This document shows, piece after piece, positions 16,601 through 25,877 of a stretch of DNA of 64,000 bases. The notes under the pieces are model-generated. The model was given only the letters and a program-made list of their open reading frames with translations, ran no database searches and was not told the DNA's origin. Where the stretch lies: contig DEXK01000013.1 in NCBI GenBank assembly GCA_002364085.1, forward strand, positions 248,001 to 312,000, in the 5' to 3' direction. Source of the stretch: Balneolaceae bacterium UBA3186 (lineage in GTDB: Bacteria > Bacteroidota > Rhodothermia > Balneolales > Balneolaceae). Each line of letters starts with the position of its first letter. The stretch's first letter is position 1. Position numbers and translations under genes: made by a program.

Positions 16601-18300
16601 TTTTAATACCAAAAGTATTTACAGAAATGGCGGGAGTAGCATCAGGAAATGGAGAAATATGGGGTAATCTCGAAACCTATGATTTTAAAGTAGACTATAA
16701 TATAGGTCCTAATGATGCTGTGTATATGAAACCCAGATTTTTAGATACTTATTATTACGGGCAAGGTCCTATTACTTTTACCAGAGCTGAAGGTCTTGTT
16801 TTTAAGGATATCTTTTTAATTGACCCATCAGGAGGTTTAGCCGTTTTAGACGGGTGGTATAATTTTAATGATTTCCAGCCTGTTCACAGCATGGACATTA
16901 ATATTGATACAGATGAATTCCAGTTTTTAAATAATAATTTTGATCCAACTGTGCCCTTTTTTGGTAAAGCATACGGAACCGGAGTTGTCAATATTTCAGG
17001 AACAAATGTTAATCCTGTTTTAACAACCCGTGAGCCTATGTTAATATCAGATTTCTCGCAAATAGAATTGCCACTTCTGGAAGAAACTGATTTTGACGAA
17101 GGCAATAAGTTTATTCGTTTTGTTGATAGTTTTGAAACGTATGGTTCTGATTCATCCTCATTTAATGGCTCTTCTGCGAATTTTAATGAACAAGATGACC
17201 TTTCAGAACTAACTTTCGCCGAAAGATTCACTTTAGATCTTCAGTTCATCGCAAATAATCCGATGACAGTAAGACTCATTTTTGATCAGATTACAGGAGA
17301 TGTAATTACAGCAAACGGGACTGGGCGATTAAGAATTCGATTGGAAGATGAAGACCTTAGCATTTTTGGGAGGTTTGACGTTAATGATGGAAACTATCAA
17401 TTGGTAAGTGGGGACATATTTACAAGAAGGTTCAATTTGGAACCGGGAGGAAGTATCGTTTGGGAAGGAGAGCCTGACAATGCTCGATTAAATATCAATG
17501 CAGTATATTCTGCAAGACCAAATATAAGAACACTAACAACTTCAAGATCAGATCTGGATTTAACTGATCCAAGTAATATCCAAAGAACACCGGTAGATCT
17601 GGTGCTGAATATCAGTGGGTCGATCTCCAGTATTGAAAATAATTTTTACTTTAGGTTGCCTAACACTTTTGAATCAAGGCAGAACTCAACTTTGTCGACA
17701 CAAATTGCATCATTGAATCGTAATGAGGACGAAAAATTGCTTCAAGCAACCAGCTTTCTATTAATGGGTGATTTTATACCAGCAACATCTGTTAACGGGG
17801 CGTCGTCACTTACAGAGAACTTTACAGGAAGTGGCGCTGTTTTAAATCCATTGATATCAAACCAATTAATAAGCCCTTTGCTTTCCAATCAAATTAACTC
17901 GTTATTAAGTAGTGATATAAGTAGTTTTGATGTAGATTTTAACTTAAACACCTATAATCAAGTAGATTTGGGGCTCGCACTTAGGCTTTATAACGATAGA
18001 ATAATTATTCGAAGAGACGGTCAACTTACAGGAGCACAATCAAATATTGGAGATTTAGGAGCTACATATAAAATTAACCGAACATTTTCAGTTACAGCTT
18101 TTCACAGGCAGGATCCCACATTCAGTAATTTGTCAAATGGGCAAGAAACGCAACAGGGGCAAGATATAAATGGAGTTGGGGTTGAAGCAGAAGTAAGCTT
18201 TAATACTTGGCAGGATTTCTTCAAAAAAATAGGAAGTCCCTTTAGAAAGTTATTCGGCAAAAAAGAAGAAGAAAAAGATGGGAATGAAAATCCCAGTTAA
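13621..18300 (+). CDS. tamB: Translocation and assembly module subunit TamB (AsmA/DUF490-like)
   Basis: A 1559-residue envelope protein, anchored by an N-terminal transmembrane helix (about 15-38, STIVVGVILTAVIGIGIIFG-like). The rest is a very long beta-rich periplasmic stretch with repeats of the AsmA/TamB type. The C-terminal TamB domain (about 1190-1530) includes IFGRFDVNDGNYQLVSGDIFTR and a run ending in GLALRLYNDRIIIRRDGQL. TamB-like proteins are thought to bridge the membranes and move phospholipids or assemble outer-membrane proteins. The length is typical. It follows aroB with zero spacing and precedes rnr by 12 bases. No TamA-type gene is adjacent, although the fusion protein two genes on ends in a related barrel. 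Confidence 0.9.
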   Translation: MPVVRWLHRVWNTFWSIVVGVILTAVIGIGIIFGLIQLEPAKTYIATRIETNFSEKYNGVFTIGELDGLIPFRIELKDVNLYPDSSSIISVFNSDSIAANLDVPALFQQRFVVTGLNIKSPKIIIDPESNTSLLYALKKKQVSTVADTSDTKKPFFEILAPNVSITEGEILIRNAYQPSKFTSNSDSLVIKELDLAMFFEYKQDERFLDIERLSFVADEIELGRSQIFGQIYSDDRFLEFNSFNFINKDSYVNFTGRVDGINIFELDFAQQLRDAQYNLAIDEFSLSEERIEKVFPELPRFKYPLFLEADFSGGIKEVDVNSVSLNYGSSSINTSGKLYNFDKNNPFQYDLQFTDVRLDTSDVKYFFPNVNEYQLSAIANTKLSAGVLGNSEETEGFFASEGSRGKFELTGEIGFAAQKNLNVRYRTDSLNIGNLIGNFIQTTNISSEGEFQTSDYNDFTSFDRFTFSSNDLGINDSTFSKVEFVASGSNNIIYPNFLIEAQNGILEGEGVLDFSKPQTSILLEGNGENLSLQYFFQSSLLADVLMDIEYKAEFVGESVNDATGVLNINIPFATANEDTLKPQLIYADVANLSPTNRSIRVTTTAADISLEGNYTISSLLPLTNYWISFFKERLENEFFTESFSKREIKTDQKLGNQDFNITAQLKDVNLIKKYLPNFPEMIASTRITSNITADTTRLLFNADIFDPNFEIGEFKADSIRTQLTGSFRHNQTLKEFSNFLISAEIANFETPYFITRGFDFDFDMTRDSIHIKNQIDVIGEESNLLLESTTLLTDSSIISKINDFQLGSDVYSWENKDTPILTYKNTEKLVFEDFTFQNREELFNIEGAFSEEPSDSVNYLFRGVKLDRISNLINGKVDFGGNLNGVFVTRTLTRLPTIEGTINLNAFSLNNQTVGDFEISSVFNKELNRFDTNINVSTDSTIYPSYFERNDREGQNLEFSGYVLAPVDGEFPKVDSLFHFDLDFNTVDLWIVPFLIPKVFTEMAGVASGNGEIWGNLETYDFKVDYNIGPNDAVYMKPRFLDTYYYGQGPITFTRAEGLVFKDIFLIDPSGGLAVLDGWYNFNDFQPVHSMDINIDTDEFQFLNNNFDPTVPFFGKAYGTGVVNISGTNVNPVLTTREPMLISDFSQIELPLLEETDFDEGNKFIRFVDSFETYGSDSSSFNGSSANFNEQDDLSELTFAERFTLDLQFIANNPMTVRLIFDQITGDVITANGTGRLRIRLEDEDLSIFGRFDVNDGNYQLVSGDIFTRRFNLEPGGSIVWEGEPDNARLNINAVYSARPNIRTLTTSRSDLDLTDPSNIQRTPVDLVLNISGSISSIENNFYFRLPNTFESRQNSTLSTQIASLNRNEDEKLLQATSFLLMGDFIPATSVNGASSLTENFTGSGAVLNPLISNQLISPLLSNQINSLLSSDISSFDVDFNLNTYNQVDLGLALRLYNDRIIIRRDGQLTGAQSNIGDLGATYKINRTFSVTAFHRQDPTFSNLSNGQETQQGQDINGVGVEAEVSFNTWQDFFKKIGSPFRKLFGKKEEEKDGNENPS

Positions 18301-18312
18301 CAAAAGGAATTA

Positions 18313-20469
18313 ATGAGTAGAAACTCACGAGAAAGTAGTTTAGAACAAATAATAATCGATCTTGTAAAAAGCAGTCCGAATAATTCATTACAACGAGATG
18401 TAATCGCAAATGCTTTAGCAATTAATAGTAAGAAGGAATACCGGAAACTCGATAAGGCTATAGGCAGGCTCGATAAGAGAGGCATTTTGAGTAAAAACGG
18501 CTCTCAGATTCAACTCAGAACCTCACATAGTAAACTAAAAAAGGAAAACTCTAATTTAGTTGAAGGGTATATACAACTAACACCCAGAGGAACAGGTTAT
18601 GTAATAGTAGAGGGGATGGAAGATGATATAATGATTCCTTCTAATGACACTGGACTATCACTGCCAAATGATATAGTGTCGGTTAAAATAACTGGTAAAA
18701 AAGGTAGTGGCCAACCAAAAGGTAAAATTGTAGAAATTCTGAAAAGAGGGAAAGAATTTTATGTAGGTACGTTCAAGAGAACTGGTGATAGAACATATAT
18801 AATAGAACCAGATCAGAAATCTGCTCACATCAATTTTTTTGTACTAAAGGATAATATTAATGGAGCTCATAATAATGATAAAGTTCTGTTTAATCTTAAA
18901 AATTGGACGCACCCAAAAGCACTACCTGAAGCAGAAGTAATTTCAATTTTGGGGAAATCTGGTACCAACGACGCAAATATTTTATCAATCTTAGCAGAAA
19001 ATGAACTTAAAGCCGACTTTGATGATGAAGTTGAAAAGTTCGCTGATCGAATACCTGTTGATATTCCGGAGGAAGAATTTAAGCGTCGTAGAGATATGCG
19101 TGACGAGTTCGTATTTACTATTGATCCCGCCGATGCCAAAGATTTTGATGACGCATTAAGTATCAAAGTATTAGATAATGGAAATTATTATCTGGGTGTA
19201 CATATTGCAGATGTAAGTCATTATGTAACCTCTGATACAATTCTTGATAAGGAAGCTTACAGCAGAGGAACCAGTGTTTATTTGGTTGACAGAGTAATTC
19301 CAATGCTGCCTGAGAAATTAAGTAATGGGGTGTGTAGCCTTAGGCCTAATGAAGACAAGTTGACTTATAGTTGTTTCATGGAAATTGATACATCAGGAAA
19401 CCTGATAAACTATTCAGTTGAAGAAACGGCAATACATTCTAAGTGCCGTTTTAGCTATGAAGAAGCTCAGGAAGTTCTTGATGGCGCGAGCCATAAACAT
19501 AAGAAAGAACTTAAAACGGCCGAGAAACTTGCTAAAACATTACATGAAAAAAGATTTAAAGAAGGTGCTATAGATTTTGATAATCCGGAACCTAAATTCG
19601 TTTTGGATGCTAAAGGAGTGCCGATCGATGTAATAATCAAAAAAAGAATTTTTGCTCATAGATTGATCGAAGAGTGTATGTTAATGGCAAACAAGACTGT
19701 TGCGCTACATGTTGAGAACCTCAGAAAAGAATCTGGGAAGAAAAAATCCAAAAACCTGTTCCCGTTTTTCTATAGAATACATGATAAGCCGGATCAGGAA
19801 AAACTTGCAGGTGTAGCGGAACAAGTTGCACCTTTTAATATCAAGTTTGAAGTGTCGGAGAACATGTCTCCAAAAAAGATAAATAACCTCCTTCAAAAGG
19901 TAAAAAATACACCGGTGGAATCTATTGTAAATGGCCTGATGTTACGCTCGATGGCTAAAGCTGAATACTCTCCTGCAAATATCGGTCACTTTGGTTTGGG
20001 TTTTCCACATTACGCACACTTTACAAGCCCTATTCGCCGTTACCCCGATGTGATTGTTCATAGGCTATTGAAAAAGTATTCTTCGGGAACAACAGGTATT
20101 AGCTTTGAAGCTCTCACAAAACATGGCGAACACTGCAGCACCAGAGAAAGAGTAGCAGTTGATGCCGAAAGAGATTCAATTAAATTGAAGCAAGTGGAAT
20201 TTTTAAGTACGAAAATAGGGGAAAATTTTAACGGTACGATTACCGGAGTAACAGAAAGAGGTATTTTCGTAAATTTGGATGATATCCATTGTGAAGGAAT
20301 GGTTAGAGTTTCAGACTTAAAGGGTGATTATTACGTATTCAACCAAAAAACACATGCTCTAATTGGGCGGTCTTCAGGAAGGTCGTACAAACTTGGAGAT
20401 GCCATAAAAGTGAAGGTTGAAAGTACTAATACCCAAAAAAGGCAAATTGATTTTTCACTGGCAAAATAA
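18313..20469 (+). CDS. rnr: Ribonuclease R
   Basis: A 718-residue 3'-5' exoribonuclease of the RNB family that degrades structured RNA. Domain order: a winged-helix N-terminus (about 8-70), cold-shock-like OB domains (80-220), and the RNB catalytic domain from about 255 with DPADAKDFDDALS (271-283) holding the metal-binding aspartates. HYAHFTSPIRRYPDVIVHR lies near its end. The C-terminal S1 domain (about 640-718) contains GTITGVTERGIFVNLDDIHCEGMV. It is 12 bases after tamB and 11 before the next gene, so it is deeply embedded in the plus-strand run. Confidence 0.96.
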   Translation: MSRNSRESSLEQIIIDLVKSSPNNSLQRDVIANALAINSKKEYRKLDKAIGRLDKRGILSKNGSQIQLRTSHSKLKKENSNLVEGYIQLTPRGTGYVIVEGMEDDIMIPSNDTGLSLPNDIVSVKITGKKGSGQPKGKIVEILKRGKEFYVGTFKRTGDRTYIIEPDQKSAHINFFVLKDNINGAHNNDKVLFNLKNWTHPKALPEAEVISILGKSGTNDANILSILAENELKADFDDEVEKFADRIPVDIPEEEFKRRRDMRDEFVFTIDPADAKDFDDALSIKVLDNGNYYLGVHIADVSHYVTSDTILDKEAYSRGTSVYLVDRVIPMLPEKLSNGVCSLRPNEDKLTYSCFMEIDTSGNLINYSVEETAIHSKCRFSYEEAQEVLDGASHKHKKELKTAEKLAKTLHEKRFKEGAIDFDNPEPKFVLDAKGVPIDVIIKKRIFAHRLIEECMLMANKTVALHVENLRKESGKKKSKNLFPFFYRIHDKPDQEKLAGVAEQVAPFNIKFEVSENMSPKKINNLLQKVKNTPVESIVNGLMLRSMAKAEYSPANIGHFGLGFPHYAHFTSPIRRYPDVIVHRLLKKYSSGTTGISFEALTKHGEHCSTRERVAVDAERDSIKLKQVEFLSTKIGENFNGTITGVTERGIFVNLDDIHCEGMVRVSDLKGDYYVFNQKTHALIGRSSGRSYKLGDAIKVKVESTNTQKRQIDFSLAK

Positions 20470-20480
20470 CTGGTACTGAT

Positions 20481-23400
20481 ATGAAGGCACGAATATTATT
20501 AACCGTATTAGCAAGTATTCTGGCTACAAGCCTGACTTATTCTCAATATTTTTCTTATGGAAAAAACAGAGTTCAATACGAGAATTTTGAATGGCGTTAC
20601 TTACAATCAAAGCATTTTGATATATATTATTACGGTGCAAAGAATTACAAATTAGCTGAATTTGCTTCCATGAGCGTTGAAAGTGCTTATAAACAATTGA
20701 AAGATGATTTTGATCACGAACTTTCTGATAGAATCTCAGTTATAATTTATGATTCTCATAACGATTTCTCCCAAACAAATATAGTAACGCTACCTACTAG
20801 TGCCGAAGGAATTGGGGGAGTAACAGATAAGTTTAAAAACAGAATGACCATCCCTTTTGATGGGAAGTATGATGATTTTAGAAGAACAATTCATCACGAA
20901 TTGGTTCATGCTGTATTCAATGATATGTTTTACGGAGGTTCTTTAAATTCAATCATACAAAACAATATCCAGCTTGTGTTTCCACTCTGGTTTGAAGAAG
21001 GACTTGCAGAGTATACCGCTCTTGGTTGGGACACTAACACAGATATGTTTATTAGGGACGCAATAATTAATAACTATTTATCTCCAATCCAATTTTTGAA
21101 TGGATACTATTCTTACAGAGGGGGGCAGTCTGTTTGGAATTATATTGTTGAGGAATATGGTAGAGAAAAGATTTCAGAAATTCTTCAAAGCATTAAAACC
21201 AGTAGAAGTATTGAATATGGTTTTAGAACATCTATAGGATTAAGTGTTCAGGAGTTGTCTGATGTGTGGATGGAAGCGTTAAAGAAGCGTTATTATCCTG
21301 AGGTTGCAGAGAGACAACGAGCTGATGCCATTGCAACATTATTAACAAAACGTGGAGATTTTGGTACGTATAACACTAGTGGCGCAATCTCTCCTCAGGG
21401 AGATAAAATTGCATTCATCACCAATAGCAGAGGCTACTTTGATGTTGTGGTTATAAGTTCAATTGATGGAAGAAAACTAAAAACTTTAATTCGGGGAGAA
21501 GATAATCCGGATTTTGAAGAGCTTAACATATTAAATCCTAACCTAACCTGGTCTCCTGACGGTGCGAAAGTAGCTTTATCTACTAAAACTAAAGGGCGTG
21601 ATGATATTGCTATAATCGATTATAACACCAAAAAAATTGAGAAGATCAAATTCCCGAGTATTGATGCAATCGGATCGGTCTCATGGTCACCTGATGGTTC
21701 AAAAATTGCTTTTGATGGGAACATAGGTCCTTTTCAGGACATATTTGTATACGACATTCTATCCAAACAACTCACCAATATAACTAAAGATATTTTTTCA
21801 GATAGTGAGCCTGCATGGTCAGCAGATTCCAGATCTGTATTCTTTGTCTCGGATAGAGGAGAAAGTCTGCGACTAGGAGAAACAACTACAAGTTATAGTT
21901 TGTTTAAAGAAAACGGAATCTATCAAACAGACATATACCAAGTGACAATTGGTAATTCTTTAGCAACTCAAATTACTAACACCCCACTTTGGAATGAGTT
22001 TCAACCGGTTACAACACAAACAGGAAAACTAGTATTTATTTCAGATGAAAATGGGATTCAGAATCTTAAAGAACTTAATTTGAGAACAAGAACTACAATC
22101 CCTTTATCGGATCTGCAAAGTGGAATATCTCAGATTTCAATTAGCGCTGATGGAAGTAAATTAGTATTTAATTCAATCAATGATGGATATTTAGATCTGT
22201 TTTTAATTAAATCTCCATTAAACAGGCAAATTGAAAAACCTGTTACAAATAATTATTGGGCGAATAGAAGAGCTAGTGAAACTCAAACTCAAAGAGTTCC
22301 TGCCACCAAGTATGCTCAAGAACTATTTGAAGAAGGTGTTATATCAATTACTCAGGTAGAAGTAAAAGAAAAAGCAGCAAAAGATTCATTGGCATCTGAG
22401 AATGAAGAAACTAATTCAACCATTGACTTCAGGAATTATGTTTTTGCAGATGATGTAATTCAGGATTCGACTATTTATTTAAAAGATATTGAAGCATTTA
22501 CAATAGAAGATAATTTGACAGAAGACGGGCGATATGTTCCAAATGAGTATAGACTTAAGTTCGGTGTTGATATCGCATACAACCCTTCATTTTACGCCTC
22601 TACATACGGGTCATACGCACTTACGCAATTCATTATCAGTGATCTGTTAGGTGACCATCAGATCGCCTTAGGAACTAATTTCGTATTTGATCTAAGGGAA
22701 AGCGATTATACAATACAGTATGGTAATTTCAAGAACAGAACTAATTATTTTGCAAATTACTTTCATACTTCAAGAAGATATCAAAATTTTTTCGGAGAGC
22801 TTATACGTTATAGAACCTATGGGTTAGGAGGAACCATTCAATATCCTTTTGATAAATTCAGAAGAGTAGATTTTAACCTAACTCTTTTGAACGTAGAACT
22901 AGATTATAACTCTTCAGTTTTCGGAACGGGAACCAATAGTACATCCAGAAGAGAAACTAGCCGCTTTTTATACCCAGAGGTAGTATTTACGGATGATAAA
23001 ACGAAGCCTGGATTTATTACACCTTCAGGTGGATATCGTTACTCCATTGGGTTAAGTGGAAGCCCGGCTATAGGTAAAACTGCTCCAGAATTTGCTTCAG
23101 TTTTGGGAGACTTTAGAAAGTATTTTGATCTTGGATCCAGATATTCCATTGCATTAAGATATTCAGGTGCAGTTTCTATAGGTAAAGATTCTCAAAACTA
23201 TTTTCTTGGGGGTAAACTTGGTTGGATAAATCAGCAGTATTCTGAAAATGGATTTTCAATTGACAGATTAACGGATAATTTCTTTACCGTACCTGCTCTT
23301 CCATTACGAGGGTTTAAATACAATTCTATTAATGGTAATAACTTTGGTCTTATTAATGCAGAATTTAGATTTCCGATTTTCGCTGCGATTATACCCGGAG

Positions 23401-23762
23401 CGTTACCCATTCTACCGCTTTACAACTTAACTGGAGTTGCTTTTTTAGATGCAGGTACTGCGTGGGGTCAAAGAATAGATTATTTCCTACTAACTGAGAA
23501 AGATCCGAATTCAGAATTAGCTTTTAATGGTAAAGAACTTGATTTCTCTGTAGCACGAGAAAGAATAGGATATGTTCAAGTTCAGGATGGTTCGTTTTCT
23601 GAGCACACATATCTGGATGGAGATATTCTGATTGGAGGTGGGTTTGGGATTAGATCTATTTTCTTGGGGTTACCATTTGGCTACGATGTTGGTTGGCACC
23701 ATGATGGTAAAGGATTCAATGGAAAGGCAGTTCATTACTTTTCAATAGGAATAGATTTCTAA
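20481..23762 (+). CDS. Surface peptidase/beta-propeller/outer-membrane beta-barrel fusion
   Basis: A 1093-residue exported protein (signal peptide 1-21, ending TYSQ). It has three parts. First, a peptidase-MA-like metalloprotease domain with HELVH (139-143) and WFEEGLAEY (170-178), Glu173 being the likely third zinc ligand. Second, PD40/TolB-like propeller repeats (about 290-580) such as LTWSPDGAKVALSTK, VSWSPDGSKIAFDG and PAWSADSRSVFFVSD. Third, a C-terminal beta-barrel of the bacterial surface antigen type (about 690-1093) ending FSIGIDF, a typical BAM recognition end. The arrangement suggests an outer-membrane protein displaying a protease and propeller, with substrates unknown. It converges with the DUF5103 gene 2 bases away. 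Confidence 0.85.
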   Translation: MKARILLTVLASILATSLTYSQYFSYGKNRVQYENFEWRYLQSKHFDIYYYGAKNYKLAEFASMSVESAYKQLKDDFDHELSDRISVIIYDSHNDFSQTNIVTLPTSAEGIGGVTDKFKNRMTIPFDGKYDDFRRTIHHELVHAVFNDMFYGGSLNSIIQNNIQLVFPLWFEEGLAEYTALGWDTNTDMFIRDAIINNYLSPIQFLNGYYSYRGGQSVWNYIVEEYGREKISEILQSIKTSRSIEYGFRTSIGLSVQELSDVWMEALKKRYYPEVAERQRADAIATLLTKRGDFGTYNTSGAISPQGDKIAFITNSRGYFDVVVISSIDGRKLKTLIRGEDNPDFEELNILNPNLTWSPDGAKVALSTKTKGRDDIAIIDYNTKKIEKIKFPSIDAIGSVSWSPDGSKIAFDGNIGPFQDIFVYDILSKQLTNITKDIFSDSEPAWSADSRSVFFVSDRGESLRLGETTTSYSLFKENGIYQTDIYQVTIGNSLATQITNTPLWNEFQPVTTQTGKLVFISDENGIQNLKELNLRTRTTIPLSDLQSGISQISISADGSKLVFNSINDGYLDLFLIKSPLNRQIEKPVTNNYWANRRASETQTQRVPATKYAQELFEEGVISITQVEVKEKAAKDSLASENEETNSTIDFRNYVFADDVIQDSTIYLKDIEAFTIEDNLTEDGRYVPNEYRLKFGVDIAYNPSFYASTYGSYALTQFIISDLLGDHQIALGTNFVFDLRESDYTIQYGNFKNRTNYFANYFHTSRRYQNFFGELIRYRTYGLGGTIQYPFDKFRRVDFNLTLLNVELDYNSSVFGTGTNSTSRRETSRFLYPEVVFTDDKTKPGFITPSGGYRYSIGLSGSPAIGKTAPEFASVLGDFRKYFDLGSRYSIALRYSGAVSIGKDSQNYFLGGKLGWINQQYSENGFSIDRLTDNFFTVPALPLRGFKYNSINGNNFGLINAEFRFPIFAAIIPGALPILPLYNLTGVAFLDAGTAWGQRIDYFLLTEKDPNSELAFNGKELDFSVARERIGYVQVQDGSFSEHTYLDGDILIGGGFGIRSIFLGLPFGYDVGWHHDGKGFNGKAVHYFSIGIDF

Positions 23763-23764
23763 AT

Positions 23765-25057
23765 TTATTTTCGGGAGTTAAAACTATCGGAAAATAAAAG
23801 TCGGTGATAGTTTTTGACAGGGTCCCGATAATAGACGAACGCTCGGTATTCTTGATACCGGTTTGTGATGGAATCATTTATCGGTACTGAGGAAGAGTTT
23901 TCAAAATTAGAATTTCTTTGAAAATATTTATACCGATAGTTTCCCTGCTTGATGATAAAACGGGTAGTCCACAGATCTGTTGATGGATTATATTTTAGTT
24001 GAGATTCTTTGTTCAATTTCCATGAATTAAAATCACCGGCCACAAATAAATCTGTATGTTCAGTGTTTAAAGTTCCGGAGTCAAATTGAAAGGTAGTTTC
24101 TGTATATCTTGAATCCCGTTTGGTATATGGGTTTCCGAAGTTCGAACTGAAGTTTGTGCTGGGTGAAGCTGAAAAATTCAATACATCTCTTTTAAGTATC
24201 ACTCTTGGTGGAGTGAATTCGGGTTGCCAATCTTCAATTTTTTGTAAATTAATAGCTAGGTCGGTTAGATCGAGTGGTATAAAATCAAAACTAGATGAAA
24301 AGGTATTGTTTCTAGGTGTATAAAAACGAACTTTTCCAGGAGTGGTTATATCAAAACTTTTAGTAGATATAGCACTTCCCCAAAAGCGATTTTGAACAAA
24401 ACTAAAGGAAAGATCAAATTGAGGGAATTCTACTTCCTCAGGATAGTCATACAGGGAGAAAAGTTGGTCTAACGCGGAAAAATTATCGCCCGAATTAAAC
24501 AACGTTTCAACTCTTGAAGTTAAATTCCCGATTTGTTCTGTTACATAAAATGGGACGCTGAAAAGTTTAGTATTTGAAGTATAATCGTATACGTTTAAAA
24601 GATAATTTCCACTGGTAATAAACTTCAATGTATTATCAGGAAATTCAGCTTTATAATGAAAATAATTAGGTTTGGATAAAGAGTTTGTATCGCCACCTGT
24701 TAGTATCAGTTCATTAAAACCGTCAATGTACCAAGCCTCAGGTATATTGCTAGGCATCCAGTTTTGGTCAAAATGTTGAAATGTAATTCTGAACTGTCCG
24801 GAAGTTGAAGTTAGTTCATCAAATTCTAAAACCAATTTCTCATTTTTGTTCAAAGTTATAATAGGAGGGTTATTGACGTTTCCTTTTCTATAAAGCTGAA
24901 TACTTTTAAAAGAATTAGGAGCTGTTAATTGGTTAGGGACTAAAAGAAGCCCTCTATCCAGATCTTGATTGGAAACTATATTCCGTGTTTTGAGTTCAGA
25001 AGTATTTGAGCACGAAAAACTTAGAATTACAAAGAAGAGTAAGCAATATTTATACAT
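23765..25057 (-). CDS. DUF5103 / type IX secretion plug-like lipoprotein
   Basis: A 430-residue lipoprotein: a short hydrophobic signal followed by LSFSC (Cys16) is a good lipobox. The body matches the DUF5103 family: IQLYRKGNVNNPPIITLNKNEKLVLEFDELT, FQHFDQNWMPSNIPEAWYIDG and GNYLLNVYDYTSNTKLFSVPFYV. The C-terminal half is typical, with LFVAGDFNSWKLNKESQLKYN and GNYRYKYFQ. DUF5103 proteins are annotated as the plug of the type IX secretion translocon SprA in Bacteroidota. No other T9SS core gene is in the window, so the link is inference. Its start overlaps the end of dapF by 8 bases. Confidence 0.85.
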   Translation of the reverse strand: MYKYCLLFFVILSFSCSNTSELKTRNIVSNQDLDRGLLLVPNQLTAPNSFKSIQLYRKGNVNNPPIITLNKNEKLVLEFDELTSTSGQFRITFQHFDQNWMPSNIPEAWYIDGFNELILTGGDTNSLSKPNYFHYKAEFPDNTLKFITSGNYLLNVYDYTSNTKLFSVPFYVTEQIGNLTSRVETLFNSGDNFSALDQLFSLYDYPEEVEFPQFDLSFSFVQNRFWGSAISTKSFDITTPGKVRFYTPRNNTFSSSFDFIPLDLTDLAINLQKIEDWQPEFTPPRVILKRDVLNFSASPSTNFSSNFGNPYTKRDSRYTETTFQFDSGTLNTEHTDLFVAGDFNSWKLNKESQLKYNPSTDLWTTRFIIKQGNYRYKYFQRNSNFENSSSVPINDSITNRYQEYRAFVYYRDPVKNYHRLLFSDSFNSRK

Positions 25058-25877
25058 TTATTGTTCCTTCGAAAACAAAATTTGCAGGACCGGCAAGCTT
25101 CACATCGATATACTTTTCTTGTTGCTCATAATAGCTGAAGGAAACAATCAACTCGCCACCTTTTACTTTAACTGTGTAGCTAGCAGCTTGAAGTTTTTGG
25201 TTTGAAGAAAAATGCTCGGCTATTGCAGAGGCAATAGCTCCCGTTCCACAAGCAAGAGTTAGATTTTCAACTCCTCGTTCGTATGTTTGTAATTCAAGAA
25301 CCGATTGTTTGGTTTTGCAAACAAAGTTTACATTAGAACCTGGAGGATTTAGAGCATCATGATTTCTTATCATTGACCCTAATTTAACTAAAGCCGATTC
25401 ATTTTTCAGTTCTTTTGAATTAATAAAGCTTACAACATGCTCAGTTCCTGTATAAATTTGAATAAGAGATTGGTTTTCAATTCGAATATTCTGAGGAATT
25501 GACACATCAGGAAAATCTACTATAACGGAATTACTATTTAAGTCTACTTTTGCTTTGTAAATTGAATTATGAACGTTGAAAGTTTGAAAAGCATCAAATC
25601 CATGGGTTGCGGCAAAAAGAGCCAGACATCTACTCCCATTCCCACACATTCCTGCGTCACTTCCGTCCGCATTTCTATAGGTCATGGTGTAATCTACACC
25701 TTCAATCTGAGGATGCTGAAGAGCTAATAATCCGTCGGATCCAACGCCAAACTTTCTGTCACATAGTTTAGGTGTAAAAGCTATAATCTCATCTAAAGAA
25801 AAATTCGCATCACGGTTGTCAATTACAACAAAGTCGTTTCCGGCTCCTTCCATTTTAAAGAATCTGATTTCTTTCAT
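25050..25877 (-). CDS. dapF: Diaminopimelate epimerase
   Basis: A 275-residue cofactor-free epimerase converting LL- to meso-diaminopimelate for peptidoglycan and lysine. The two catalytic cysteines are present: Cys78 in MCGNGSR and Cys210 in LACGTGA. GAGNDFVV (11-18) and KFGVGSDGLLAL are further family motifs, and the overall length is normal. The start codon overlaps the stop of holB by 1 base, and the 3' end overlaps the DUF5103 start by 8 bases, showing one tightly packed message. Confidence 0.96.
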   Translation of the reverse strand: MKEIRFFKMEGAGNDFVVIDNRDANFSLDEIIAFTPKLCDRKFGVGSDGLLALQHPQIEGVDYTMTYRNADGSDAGMCGNGSRCLALFAATHGFDAFQTFNVHNSIYKAKVDLNSNSVIVDFPDVSIPQNIRIENQSLIQIYTGTEHVVSFINSKELKNESALVKLGSMIRNHDALNPPGSNVNFVCKTKQSVLELQTYERGVENLTLACGTGAIASAIAEHFSSNQKLQAASYTVKVKGGELIVSFSYYEQQEKYIDVKLAGPANFVFEGTINV

